NCBI GenBank assembly: GCA_945884695.1 | Contig: CAMCYO010000002.1 | Span: 62,001 to 126,000 of the forward strand | DNA from: Streptomyces griseus | Lineage (GTDB): Bacteria > Actinomycetota > Actinomycetes > Nanopelagicales > Nanopelagicaceae | Reading direction: 5' to 3' | Length of the DNA stretch: 64,000 nt | Part shown: in pieces, positions 50,576 to 59,783 of the stretch | Numbering within the stretch: the stretch's first letter is position 1 | Layout of the letters: each line of letters starts with the position of its first letter | Made by a program: the position numbers and the translations under genes | The notes under the pieces: generated by a model | Database searches by the model: none | Told to the model about the DNA's origin: nothing | What the model saw: the letters and a program-made list of their open reading frames with translations, nothing else

Positions 50576-51304
50576 ATGATTGATGATTTGGTTATCGTAA
50601 TCCCAGCAAGACTTGACTCTAACAGATTACCCAACAAGCCATTAATTGAATTCAATGGGATTCCGATGATTGTGCGTGTCGCGCAGAAATGCGCTGAAGT
50701 TTTAGATAAGCGTAAAATATTCGTTTCCACTCCCGATGAACAGATTATTACTATCTGTAAATCGCATGGAATAAATGCTGTAAGGTCAAGTACTAGTGCA
50801 CTGTCGGGCACTGATCGAATTGTAGAGTTCTCAAAAGGAAATGATTATTCGAGAATTATCAATGTTCAAGGGGATGAACTTTTGTTGACTGCTGAGTGCT
50901 TAGAGAATTTCATCCTAGAATCAAGAAATAATCAAAACTGCACAATAGGGGTTATGAAGATTTCAGATCAACATGAACTAACAAAAGCATCTGTCGTGAA
51001 AGTGGCAATCTCAGAGAACAAATTGATATATGCGAGTAGGTCACAGATACCAAACGACACTTATGCAAATGAGATCTCTGCTTATAAACACACTGGATTA
51101 TATATGTTTACAAAAGACTCACTGAATCAATTTTCTTTTCAGAAGCAAGGGTATCTTGAGAAGACTGAACGAATTGAAATCCTTAGATTTATCGAAAACC
51201 GCATACCCGTTGATGTAGTGGAAGTTAATAACTATTTCTTTACTATAGACACCGAAGATGACGTAATTGCAGCCAAGCAATTGCTTGAGCGGAGAAATTC
51301 GTGA
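50576..51304 (+). CDS. CMP-KDO synthetase-like cytidylyltransferase
   Basis: A 242-residue protein of the KdsB family. It has IVIPARLDSNRLPNKPLIEFNG (CTP-binding start), IFVSTPDEQIITICKSHG, STSALSGTDRIVEF, IINVQGDELLLT (metal Asp) and FFTIDTEDDVIAAKQLL. KdsB activates 3-deoxy-octulosonate with CMP. ATG 50576 is used because the fold begins there; the frame extends upstream to 50468 without conserved sequence. It overlaps the next gene by GTGA. KDO is a Gram-negative core sugar, so the native substrate here may be another ulosonate. Confidence 0.85.
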   Translation: MIDDLVIVIPARLDSNRLPNKPLIEFNGIPMIVRVAQKCAEVLDKRKIFVSTPDEQIITICKSHGINAVRSSTSALSGTDRIVEFSKGNDYSRIINVQGDELLLTAECLENFILESRNNQNCTIGVMKISDQHELTKASVVKVAISENKLIYASRSQIPNDTYANEISAYKHTGLYMFTKDSLNQFSFQKQGYLEKTERIEILRFIENRIPVDVVEVNNYFFTIDTEDDVIAAKQLLERRNS

Positions 51305-51936
51305 AAGTACTTCAAAAATATGATGTTCTTATTTTTGATTTAGATGGGCTGATAATCGATTCTCTGGATAATTTGTCCAATTCCCTTGTTGGAGCTGTTT
51401 CAAAATTTGGAAATAGAGAGCAGGTGCAAGCGTTTCAAGTTTACGATCAAGCGAATCCCGGATTTTCAAGGTTTGAAAAAATTGATTATTTCGCTCGGAC
51501 AATTTTGCAAGACTTAAATTTTGATCAGAAAGTAATTCTTAGAGAATTTGATACCCAATCCTACATTGCGAGAGTCAATTCCCCATTGTCGCCCTACATC
51601 CATAAACTTAAGGAAGCCTTCAAGGAGAAAATCTGGGTTTTGCTTACCAACTGTGATGTGAGCCAAATCGGAAAGGTTTCAAAAGAGCTAGATCTTGTTA
51701 GAATTTTTGGAGACAATCTTGTTGGAACCCCCCCCTCTAAGAATCTTAGAGCCGCAGAGTTGAGAGCCAAGTACTCCAACCATAAAGTGTTATCTATTTC
51801 TGATAGCGAATCAGACGGAATAATAGCTCTGGAAAATAAATTTGACTTCCTATTTATAGAAGAATATTCGAGGGGCGACGCAGGATGGTCGATTGATAAT
51901 TACTTGAAAGTAAACTCTTTACAAGACTTGCTTTAA
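51301..51936 (+). CDS. HAD-superfamily phosphatase
   Basis: A 211-residue HAD hydrolase with a cap. It has DVLIFDLDGLIIDSLDN (nucleophile and acid Asp), WVLLTNCDVSQIG (motif II), PSKNLRAAEL with the motif III Lys and VLSISDSESDGIIAL (motif IV acidic residues). GTG 51301 overlaps the upstream cytidylyltransferase stop, so both belong to one pathway. A KDO-8-phosphate-phosphatase-like role would fit, but nothing in the sequence proves it. Confidence 0.8.
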   Translation: MKVLQKYDVLIFDLDGLIIDSLDNLSNSLVGAVSKFGNREQVQAFQVYDQANPGFSRFEKIDYFARTILQDLNFDQKVILREFDTQSYIARVNSPLSPYIHKLKEAFKEKIWVLLTNCDVSQIGKVSKELDLVRIFGDNLVGTPPSKNLRAAELRAKYSNHKVLSISDSESDGIIALENKFDFLFIEEYSRGDAGWSIDNYLKVNSLQDLL

Positions 51937-51975
51937 CAATAACTTGAAGAAATTACATTAATCCTGCTAAAAGAT

Positions 51976-52821
51976 TTAGATACGGTTTGCGACCAAAACA
52001 AATGACGTGCAATCCGTAACATTTGCATTTTGTGATTCTTTCATTACATTCATTTGATCTGTGGGTCCACCGATTGGGAAAATCTGACTTGGTTTATATC
52101 CCGCCTTCATCAGCAACGATGTTGCTTCGAGAGGAGTGAATTGACGCCAATTCTCATATCCATTGGGGTTCCATGCAGAATCGGTAGCACCTTCAAAAGT
52201 TTGGTTAGTACTTATGTATTCTAAGATTCTATTAGTTTTGACATTCATTAAAATCTTGTCCAAGCCTTCATTCTTAGAGGAGCATTCCTTCCAAAGATTC
52301 TTTTCCTCCTCAATTCTTGAGAACTCTTTCAAAGTTAGGTAGGAGTTAAAATATTTGCTAGTTGGATCAATATTAAACAGCTTATTTCTAAAACTCACAA
52401 CCAAAGTAGTCCCCACTTTGGTGCAGGGATTCAAATGGTTTAAACTTAGGAGGGGTTTTTCTAAATAGTGGATTAAACCCATCAAAGTAATCATATCCAT
52501 AGGTCCCAACACTTTCAGTGATTGAAAGCTCTCATCTGAATTGAGGTCAATTCCTTTATAAACGATTCCTTCACCAAAATTTGAAGCTAGGGATAACATT
52601 GATTGTGAGTAATCGATTCCAAAACGATTTTCCACAGAACTCAGACTGCGTAAGAATCTTCCGTCCCCACATCCCACATCCATCAAACTTTTTGGGTTCA
52701 ATTCCTTTACTAAACTTGAAACAAGAGCTAATCGCGCTGGCGCTAACACTGGATCACTTAAGTAAGCATCGTTTAGCCAAACTTCCCCGTCTTGCTTGAA
52801 GTAGTTTTCAGTATTCTTCAT
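51976..52821 (-). CDS. Class I SAM-dependent methyltransferase
   Basis: A 281-residue methyltransferase with motif I SLMDVGCGDGRFLRSLSS near residue 44, FGIDYSQSMLSLA (acidic residue), MDMITLMGLIHYLEKPL (motif IV) and GTTLVVSFRNK. The C-terminal region with FTPLEATSLLMKAGYKPSQIFPIGGP resembles small-molecule or sugar methyltransferases. It overlaps the sulfotransferase-like gene upstream by 14 nt, so the two are coupled. Possibly O-methylation of the glycan. Confidence 0.78.
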   Translation of the reverse strand: MKNTENYFKQDGEVWLNDAYLSDPVLAPARLALVSSLVKELNPKSLMDVGCGDGRFLRSLSSVENRFGIDYSQSMLSLASNFGEGIVYKGIDLNSDESFQSLKVLGPMDMITLMGLIHYLEKPLLSLNHLNPCTKVGTTLVVSFRNKLFNIDPTSKYFNSYLTLKEFSRIEEEKNLWKECSSKNEGLDKILMNVKTNRILEYISTNQTFEGATDSAWNPNGYENWRQFTPLEATSLLMKAGYKPSQIFPIGGPTDQMNVMKESQNANVTDCTSFVLVANRI

Positions 52822-53788
52822 TTAGCGAAACCCCCAAAGTCGAAAGATATCCTGCTAGACCTCGGTCTATTCTAAATCCTCCATTGCTAAAAATTGGTTC
52901 TTTTTGCTCTTCAAGTAATCGTATATTCTTTTCCGTGATGTCAGTGGGCTTTAAATCGAGAGAATCAAATAATTGATTTGCAATTTTGCGGGTCTTCCCC
53001 ATTAAATCATCAAACATAATCTCAAGTATAGGCTTTGTAATATTCGCCAAAGTAGACCTGAAGAGTTTTTCCTGCAAGTAGGCATACAAGATAGATCGAT
53101 TTTCATTATCAAGAGATAAAAAAAGATCAACATTCTGCTCATCTACAAGGTGGGGAACATAGATTACACGATTTCCGCTAGACCGAATCAAATTATATGC
53201 GGGCGTTAAGTCCGCTTGACTCGATAAGTTTGTATCAGAAAGCCAACCTTTTGTTGCAATTTCTTGAGCTACTCTAAAAGGGTCTCTATTCAAAAAAATA
53301 ATTGTTGGGTTTGGTACTTTTTCAGTAATTAGATTGAGTGAAATTTCAACGTCATTAAATACAATTAGAAAAACCTTCGATTTGTCAGCATTCAAATGAA
53401 GTAAGTCTCTTCTCCTAGAAATTTCATGTGCGTCATTCACTTGTTGCTTAGACTTAATATTGTAGATATACGACTTATCTTGTTCTCGGAAATTATAATT
53501 TCTACCCATTGATAACTCTGAGAACGAATTTTCCATAGATGCCATGAATGAATCTAGATAGCTCTGATACATATTTGTATTAGAGGGAAAGCAACTTCCC
53601 TTTTGGGCGAGTAAAGTTAAATCAAAAGGTTCTTCAAGGGACTCAACGAGCTCACAGCTTCCTAATATGCTTTTTAAGGTTGATTTTCCAGACCTTGGCA
53701 GACCGCATACATAAAGTGTTTTGCTCCAATGGGGATCTTCTCTATAGTATGAAATAGACCTATCTTGATTTTTCAAGACATCTTCCAA
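52808..53788 (-). CDS. P-loop sulfotransferase-like protein
   Basis: A 326-residue protein with TLYVCGLPRSGKSTLKSILGS near residue 25, the 5'-phosphosulfate/P-loop of sulfotransferases (PRSGxTxL), and VPNPTIIFLNRDPFRVAQEIATKG, matching the 3'-phosphate motif (xxRDPxxVxxS). It may sulfate a sugar or carry another P-loop transfer. No PAPS synthesis genes are in the window. It is transcribed before the methyltransferase at 51976. Confidence 0.6.
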   Translation of the reverse strand: MEDVLKNQDRSISYYREDPHWSKTLYVCGLPRSGKSTLKSILGSCELVESLEEPFDLTLLAQKGSCFPSNTNMYQSYLDSFMASMENSFSELSMGRNYNFREQDKSYIYNIKSKQQVNDAHEISRRRDLLHLNADKSKVFLIVFNDVEISLNLITEKVPNPTIIFLNRDPFRVAQEIATKGWLSDTNLSSQADLTPAYNLIRSSGNRVIYVPHLVDEQNVDLFLSLDNENRSILYAYLQEKLFRSTLANITKPILEIMFDDLMGKTRKIANQLFDSLDLKPTDITEKNIRLLEEQKEPIFSNGGFRIDRGLAGYLSTLGVSLNEEY

Positions 53789-53987
53789 AATTTTGTCATG
53801 AATAGATATTACCCCAATGCGCGGCTTGACTCGACTAATAATTGATTGAATTTTTGAACCGAGTCATTAGATTGTATGTAAATCTTCATTACATTATATT
53901 TAAGGCTCCCACCTAGAAATTGCAAGATATATCTATAGGAATCACTTCAACTAGATATTCAATTGCAACGGCACCTCCATTTATGCC

Positions 53988-55616
53988 CTAAAGTGCAAGC
54001 ACGCCTATCAGCCATTCCTTCAACTTCTCCTTAGAATTTATACACTCCAATTCGTGGTATCTAGAATTAAATAACGGAGTTTTTGGATTGCATGTAAAAT
54101 AGGTTGCTGGATGTCCCATTTCCATGGCGATAATCGCTGGGCTGGTGAAAGGGACACACACAGTTGCATCCGTAGAACGTATGAGCCTTGACGGTGCAAC
54201 AGAGGGGTCTATCAGCCGGTAATTGTTCGGATAAATATTTTTAAGCACCTCTAAATTATCTTTGTAGACATCGTATCGCTTTAGGCCTATATTTCTTTTC
54301 GGTTTATGCAAGACGGTTAATCCAAACTCTAAACACACATCTACAACCTGTTTTAGTAGAGTACTTGCTTGAATTGGATCTTGAGATCCATAAGAATTAT
54401 AAGTAGTAAGCCCGAAGTGTCCTAAGTGTGGTTCCAAGTCAAATAAAGCAATACTCTTGCCTTCAATAATGGGAATTGTGACATCAGAATCAGTCCACCA
54501 CGGCATGCCAATTACAATGAATCGTGTCGAAGGAAGATAATTGATTCTAACTAATTCTGATTTTTGAACCTCATCAATGACCCAACACTCTTTCCATCTC
54601 GATAACTGCCATAACTCATTTTTTGGTCTTGTGCCACTCAGATAGTTTGGTTCCTCTTCACTCGAATAGAAAACTAAGCATATACGGCTACCGAGATTCT
54701 CAAACAATGAAGTCCATAATGGTTTTGATAAACTCTGCGAATTATTAAAAAAAAGCATTCTCGTGGATAGATTAGACCCGGAACGGAAAATCCGTATAAA
54801 TAATAAGAGCTCTGAAAAATTCAAAAACTTGAAAACTTTGAAAGAGTAGGTGGATCTGCGGAAATAGAAAAACTTGATTGCCATAACCGCAACATGAAGT
54901 CTAGAAAAAAAACCATAATTCATCGACGATGATTGCGGGAACATAGATTCAGAAATCGCAAGCTTTTCTGAATCCGTAAAACCTAAGATCTGCTGGCGAT
55001 CCGAAGAGCCCCTTAACCAATCACCAAAGAATTCTTGCTGGCTAAGATTATTTCGAGCCCCGATTATTTCTGGTGCAATTCCAACAACGACAGCGCCTTT
55101 AAAAAACCATTCGTCATTTTGAAAGAACTCTGACTGTAAAAATGCTGATTCGTTAATAATAGAGTGACCAATCTCCCAACATTTCTTAATCATTAAAATA
55201 CAGTTCAAGAATTGGTACATTATTTTGCTCATAACACAATTGACTTGTAACCCATTTTGATTTGCGATTTTTATCCATGCATTTGGTAATGGATACCAAC
55301 ACTTGGAATTTGTCGCTCTTGCAAAACTTAAACACTTAACAAACTCAATCCGAGTTAACAGAAGGTTTACTCGCCTCTGAGTAAAGCGACTAGCCACCTC
55401 CGGTACGGTTGCGAATTTGTTGAATGATGATGTTTTCAACGCTGAGAGGCGTTCATTCTCGAATTTGCATATTGCATCGCGAACGTTTCGAATCATCTCT
55501 AAATCGCCCGACTCGCATATTAACTTGTGACCACCGCGAATCAATTCGTCATAATGTTTTAAATTAAGAAAAGGAAGACAAATTTTTAGAAGATTCCTCT
55601 GAAGAATTCTTAGCAT
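53988..55616 (-). CDS. Surface-carbohydrate biosynthesis protein, GT-B-like, uncharacterised
   Basis: A 542-residue protein, not assigned to a named family. The C-terminal 200 residues look like a GT-B nucleotide-sugar half: RFIVIGMPWWTD, SIALFDLEPHLGHFGLTTYNSYG, LTVLHKPKRNIG and TDATVCVPFTSPAIIAMEMGHPATYF, the last recalling polysialyl- and capsule-type transferases. The N-terminal part is basic and aromatic with no motif. Its stop overlaps nothing downstream; its ATG abuts the end of the Gfo/Idh gene at 55616. In a nonulosonic acid cluster it could be the transferase for that sugar. Confidence 0.5.
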   Translation of the reverse strand: MLRILQRNLLKICLPFLNLKHYDELIRGGHKLICESGDLEMIRNVRDAICKFENERLSALKTSSFNKFATVPEVASRFTQRRVNLLLTRIEFVKCLSFARATNSKCWYPLPNAWIKIANQNGLQVNCVMSKIMYQFLNCILMIKKCWEIGHSIINESAFLQSEFFQNDEWFFKGAVVVGIAPEIIGARNNLSQQEFFGDWLRGSSDRQQILGFTDSEKLAISESMFPQSSSMNYGFFSRLHVAVMAIKFFYFRRSTYSFKVFKFLNFSELLLFIRIFRSGSNLSTRMLFFNNSQSLSKPLWTSLFENLGSRICLVFYSSEEEPNYLSGTRPKNELWQLSRWKECWVIDEVQKSELVRINYLPSTRFIVIGMPWWTDSDVTIPIIEGKSIALFDLEPHLGHFGLTTYNSYGSQDPIQASTLLKQVVDVCLEFGLTVLHKPKRNIGLKRYDVYKDNLEVLKNIYPNNYRLIDPSVAPSRLIRSTDATVCVPFTSPAIIAMEMGHPATYFTCNPKTPLFNSRYHELECINSKEKLKEWLIGVLAL

Positions 55617-56572
55617 TATGATAGTAAAGTAGCTAACAATAATGCATTTTTGGCGTCATTAAGTCTCGCTGATCTTAGATTTGCCTCTGGATTCGTAATT
55701 AGAGTTCGGAGTTCTTGAAACTGTAATACAAATCCTGGCTTAGCGCTGATGTCTTCTGCACTAATCACCCATTCATTCAATAATTTCTTAGTGTACCTTT
55801 TGACTGGCCAATTAGCACTCGCATCAATCATTTCCAGTTCCTTACATATATTTAGTTTCTCTATTGGATTCAATTCCAGATTTAATCCAGACGCCCAACA
55901 TTTAATAGAGAGGTTTTCCGGAATTCCGTACCCTAGTGATATCGAACCAACAAATCTATTTTCTGAGCGAAAACTAACAACACAGAATTTTGTTCCTTGA
56001 TTATCAGAAATCTTCTCTGTTCCAAGAATTTTGATTTTTCCGAATAAGTAAGGTATCAAGTCCAATATGTGAGTAGCATTCTCAAAGAGCATCCTTTGCC
56101 GAGAGTCAAAGTCAGCATCTGGATCCCATGAGAGTTCTGGTATGTTAATTTTGACAAGTCCAAAATCTAAATTAGATAATTTCTCTTTAAACGCTGTGAC
56201 AGAAGAGTAATGTCTTCGATTGTATCCAACAATGACTTTAGAGGTGTCCCAATTCTCTAAATCTTCAATTTCGCTTACGAGTAGTGAAACTGGCTTCTCC
56301 ACAAGTATTGGAATCTTTTTTTCCAAACATTTCTTGAGGATAGCGAAGTTAGATTCAGTAGTTGCAGCGATCAAAATGGCTTGCAAATCAACAGCGAGTA
56401 GGTCATCCAATGAATTTTTGAAATCTAAAAGTGGATTTTGGCTGGCTAATTGCTTTGCCCTTTCTGAATTCTGTGTTCCGCAAATAGCGACAGGTTCAAA
56501 CCCTGCCTGTCGCGCGGCCGTAAGATGAAACGGAACTATATTGCCAGCACCAACAATTCCTAGTTTGATCAT
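55616..56572 (-). CDS. Gfo/Idh/MocA oxidoreductase
   Basis: A 318-residue protein. The Rossmann start is KLGIVGAGNIVPFHLTAARQAGF, and the family EKP motif is in KKIPILVEKPVSLLV. DLIPYLFGKIKIL is in the C-terminal domain. Overlaps the second Gfo/Idh gene upstream by 4 nt (ATGA). Tandem Gfo/Idh genes are common in clusters that make UDP- or GDP-linked amino sugars, where they oxidise C3 or act as isomerases; specific role unknown. Confidence 0.85.
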   Translation of the reverse strand: MIKLGIVGAGNIVPFHLTAARQAGFEPVAICGTQNSERAKQLASQNPLLDFKNSLDDLLAVDLQAILIAATTESNFAILKKCLEKKIPILVEKPVSLLVSEIEDLENWDTSKVIVGYNRRHYSSVTAFKEKLSNLDFGLVKINIPELSWDPDADFDSRQRMLFENATHILDLIPYLFGKIKILGTEKISDNQGTKFCVVSFRSENRFVGSISLGYGIPENLSIKCWASGLNLELNPIEKLNICKELEMIDASANWPVKRYTKKLLNEWVISAEDISAKPGFVLQFQELRTLITNPEANLRSARLNDAKNALLLATLLS

Positions 56573-57615
56573 GAAATCATCCAGTCATGAAACCTATATT
56601 TGTTTAGGTCAGTCTGATTAAGTGGCAAAGTGGTGCTCATCTTAGAAGAATCAGCTATAAGCATCCCCAAGATTGCTTCCGTGGCTTGGATTCCTAGTTC
56701 AAGATCCCCCCAAGGTTCAGCATTTATGAATTTTTCATAGATATTTACCAGCCCGTCGTTTCCAAGTGAATCTATAAATGCACTAAATTGTTCAATCGGC
56801 TCCGTAGCCAAATATGTCCTTGTTGGTTTATCAATCTTGAATGTATTTTCATCTGAGATCTTAAATAGACTAGCCTGATTGCCTTCGATAACTAGTTTAC
56901 CTCGTGAGAAGATTAAAATCGCAGACAGCTGAAGGTGCGATTCATTTGAAAACGAAATATTCAGATATCGATCATCTGGAAATTCCCAAATTGCAGAACC
57001 AGCGAGAAAAAGAAATCTTGATGCCCGTGGGTTAATTGGAGAGTTATAAGTTAAGGCTGTAACTTCCGTAGCTTCTGAACCAAAAATCTGGATAGCAAGC
57101 GCCAAGTAATGAATTCCATTTGTGACTAGGCATTTAGCACCTCCTGAAACAAGAATATTTCTAACTGGACCCAGAGAGTAGATTTTGGTGATTCTTTCCA
57201 GTTGTTGCATAAAATGCGAGTATGACCATGTTAAGTTGCAAATCACTTTTATTTTTCCCCTTGCGATAACCGCCTTCAACTCCTCAAGATCTTCAATTTT
57301 TGACGCCAAAGGTTTCTCTATAATGAAAAAGTTAACCCCAAGTTCAACTAATTCGTGAAACGAAGTGGTATGGTCTGGTCCCCAATTTGCAATCACAGCT
57401 AAATTAATAGCAGGAACTTGGTGTATTTCCTGTATTGTTGAGTAGTAACAAATTTTGTTCCTATCAAAGTGTGACTCAAGATATTTCGCAACTTCAAGAT
57501 TTGGGTCGACTACACTGACTAAATCTGCAATTCCAAGTGAATGTTCAAGGTGCACCTTACCGATTGACCCAAGCCCCACAATTAGAATATGGGTCCTTAC
57601 TTCTAAGTAATTCAC
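56569..57615 (-). CDS. Gfo/Idh/MocA oxidoreductase (second of tandem pair)
   Basis: A 348-residue protein. It has HILIVGLGSIGKVHLEHS (NAD motif, residues 10-27), VVDPNLEVAK, FFIIEKPLASKIEDLEELK with EKP, and SGGAKCLVTNGIHYLALAIQIFG (catalytic His region). It is diverged from the gene at 55616. GTG 57615 start; no clear ribosome binding site. First gene of the unit 57615-53988; a 264-bp stretch without genes precedes it. Confidence 0.83.
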   Translation of the reverse strand: MNYLEVRTHILIVGLGSIGKVHLEHSLGIADLVSVVDPNLEVAKYLESHFDRNKICYYSTIQEIHQVPAINLAVIANWGPDHTTSFHELVELGVNFFIIEKPLASKIEDLEELKAVIARGKIKVICNLTWSYSHFMQQLERITKIYSLGPVRNILVSGGAKCLVTNGIHYLALAIQIFGSEATEVTALTYNSPINPRASRFLFLAGSAIWEFPDDRYLNISFSNESHLQLSAILIFSRGKLVIEGNQASLFKISDENTFKIDKPTRTYLATEPIEQFSAFIDSLGNDGLVNIYEKFINAEPWGDLELGIQATEAILGMLIADSSKMSTTLPLNQTDLNKYRFHDWMIS

Positions 57616-57879
57616 TCGGCTATTCTATCGCTTTAATTTGAGGAACAATTGGAATGAAATGATGTTCTTAACCTAGACATAAGAATTTACTGATACTCAA
57701 TCAAGATATCTAATCACGAGGACTATATTGAAGTTCATTTCTTAACTTAACTGCAGAATTGACTGATTTAGCGAGAATGTCGAATTAAAACTAAAAGAAA
57801 CATTCTACTATGGGTTAACCTCGTAGAGACTTCCTTCAAAGAAAAAGTAAATCCACTTACGTTGGCATCTGAGGGCTCC
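57616..57879. other. Intergenic gap without recognised feature
   Basis: No protein frame, RNA gene or clear repeat is seen. The sequence is AT-rich and should hold the promoter of the Gfo/Idh unit and the 3' end of the amidotransferase operon. Confidence 0.4.
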
Positions 57880-59166
57880 CTAAGAAACTTGGTGCCTCAA
57901 TTTCCATGAATCCCCTAACTTTTGCCAAAGATGGGGGCTACGGAAGTCATCGGCTAGCGAGAGAAATAACTCCTTGGTCATTACAGGATTTGTGAATTGA
58001 GACAAGACTTTAGATCCGAGCCTTTCGTCGATGGAAAGATATCTCATCAAATCCTCTTCGAATCTAGCGGGCCACTCTCCATCAAATCTTTTTACAAGGG
58101 CAACCCCTTCTTCCCTCGAGATTTCATTACTTCTAATCTCCTGCGCAGCATCGTATGTTGCTCTTCCTAGACCAAACTTTATAAATGTTGTCCAATAATG
58201 AAGATCGTCAATTTTGTCATCAATCGAGTTGTATTTGCTATATGTTCCTGGAGTTCTTTCTGGACTGGGTTTAAACCCTCCATGCTCAACCGCGTAGTAG
58301 TAGGCAGACTGAGGATGCCACTTTAGGTAGTAGCCGAGGTAATGAACGGAAATTTTTGCTTTCTTCAATTTATCCACTTCGGCCGGCAAATATTGCTGAA
58401 GTTCGTAACGCTCAATTCCATAACGCTCAACTAATTCTGAAATTGGCACACCACTTAAAAGTGTGTTTTTATCCGATTCGGAACTAAAGTACTGTGTATC
58501 ACGAATGGATGAATTCGAATCAGCTATCGGATTCCCGTACTCAGCTTCATTCTCCCCATAAAAAATAAGTGGGATCTCATGCAAGATTGCCAATTTTGGT
58601 GCCATACCTTTTTGTCCCAACATGAAAGGTTGAAAAGGATGAAATAAATTTTCGACAGCAAGCCTTGTTAAGAGACGGTGGACTTGACCGTTTGGCGTCG
58701 TAAGAAGGTTGTCGAAACCTGAGTGAATCCAAGACTGAAAATTTTCCCAGCCCCATTTTGTATATTCGTGTGGTGCCCATGTGACGGTAAGCGGTCGAAA
58801 TCCGTACTTATACTTGAGAATGTGTGATTGAAAGAAACTATCCTTTCCGCCTGAACCGGGAACAATGCAATTATATTTTCCTGGAAAGCCCTTGTATTTA
58901 GATGCCAGCTCATAAAGTTCAGATTCACGCTGTGACCAATCGATTTCATTCGATTTTCTAATTGCGAATTGGCATGCATCACAAATGCCATTTTCATCAA
59001 AAGCTATGGTTTTCTTGACAGACTCTTTTGAGTGTTCAAATTCAACTGCGCTATTTGGTCGCTGATTTGAAATTACACATATTTTACAAAAAACTACTTT
59101 CTCTGGAAGCCCATACAGTGTTTGTGGGCCTAACCCGCCAGGTATGGATTCAGAACCACTCATCAT
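57880..59166 (-). CDS. N-acetyl sugar amidotransferase (WbpG/PseA/PtmG-like)
   Basis: A 428-residue PP-loop enzyme. It has paired Cys motifs CKICVIS (residue 27) and CDACQF (residue 63), ATP pyrophosphatase loop CIVPGSGGKDSFFQ, VTWAPHEYTKWGWENFQSW and GENEAEYGNP. This family (WbpG, PseA, LmbG-like) turns an N-acetyl group of a sugar into an acetamidino group with ammonia delivered by HisH/HisF partners. Those genes are directly upstream in the same operon. ATG 59166 or the next Met (59163) as start. Confidence 0.93.
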   Translation of the reverse strand: MMSGSESIPGGLGPQTLYGLPEKVVFCKICVISNQRPNSAVEFEHSKESVKKTIAFDENGICDACQFAIRKSNEIDWSQRESELYELASKYKGFPGKYNCIVPGSGGKDSFFQSHILKYKYGFRPLTVTWAPHEYTKWGWENFQSWIHSGFDNLLTTPNGQVHRLLTRLAVENLFHPFQPFMLGQKGMAPKLAILHEIPLIFYGENEAEYGNPIADSNSSIRDTQYFSSESDKNTLLSGVPISELVERYGIERYELQQYLPAEVDKLKKAKISVHYLGYYLKWHPQSAYYYAVEHGGFKPSPERTPGTYSKYNSIDDKIDDLHYWTTFIKFGLGRATYDAAQEIRSNEISREEGVALVKRFDGEWPARFEEDLMRYLSIDERLGSKVLSQFTNPVMTKELFLSLADDFRSPHLWQKLGDSWKLRHQVS

Positions 59167-59168
59167 AC

Positions 59169-59783
59169 TTAAACTATATCAGTTGACAATATTTCAGAAA
59201 GAAATTTGAGTCCAGTTTCACCGCTTCGCTCTGGATGAAATTGAACACCTAAGACATTATCCACTTTATATACTGCCAGGATTCTTTCTAATCCATGAGC
59301 GGATTCGGCTAGGTGGCTATCCGCTTTCTCAACTTCCATTCGGTACCCGTGTGAAAAATAAAAGTAACTGTCCTCCAATGATAAAGACTTTTTAGTTCTT
59401 TCATTGAATTTGACTTTTGCCCAGCCCTGATGCGGGACTGCACATTTATTTCGATCAAGTTTCTTAACCAAACCAGGTATAAATGAAAGACCTTCGACAC
59501 CCTCACTCTCCTCGCTAGATTCAAGAAACATTTGCGCACCTAAGCACAAGCCAATAAGTGGATTTCCACTTTCAAAATGCTTCTGAATTGAGTTCCTCTG
59601 CCCCGATTCGCTTATGTTTTGCATCCCCAGGCCAAATGCGGCAACACCGGGGACAAGAACAACATCTGACTTATTGATTTTTGTGCCATCGAGATCTACT
59701 TCAAAATCGATCTTTAAGTGGCTGAGCGCTGATATCACACTGAAAATATTTCCAACCCCGTAGTCCACTACCGCAACCCTCAT
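59169..59783 (-). CDS. hisH: HisH-like glutaminase subunit for amidotransferase
   Basis: A 204-residue class I glutamine amidotransferase. It has VVDYGVGNIFSVISAL, VPGVAAFGLGM, nucleophile Cys80 in IGLCLGAQMF, and His183/Glu185 in GVQFHPERSGETG. The triad is complete. It delivers ammonia to the amidotransferase/HisF pair. It overlaps the hisF-like gene by 4 nt and is followed after 2 nt by the sugar amidotransferase. Not part of a histidine operon, so a HisH2-type paralogue. Confidence 0.93.
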   Translation of the reverse strand: MRVAVVDYGVGNIFSVISALSHLKIDFEVDLDGTKINKSDVVLVPGVAAFGLGMQNISESGQRNSIQKHFESGNPLIGLCLGAQMFLESSEESEGVEGLSFIPGLVKKLDRNKCAVPHQGWAKVKFNERTKKSLSLEDSYFYFSHGYRMEVEKADSHLAESAHGLERILAVYKVDNVLGVQFHPERSGETGLKFLSEILSTDIV

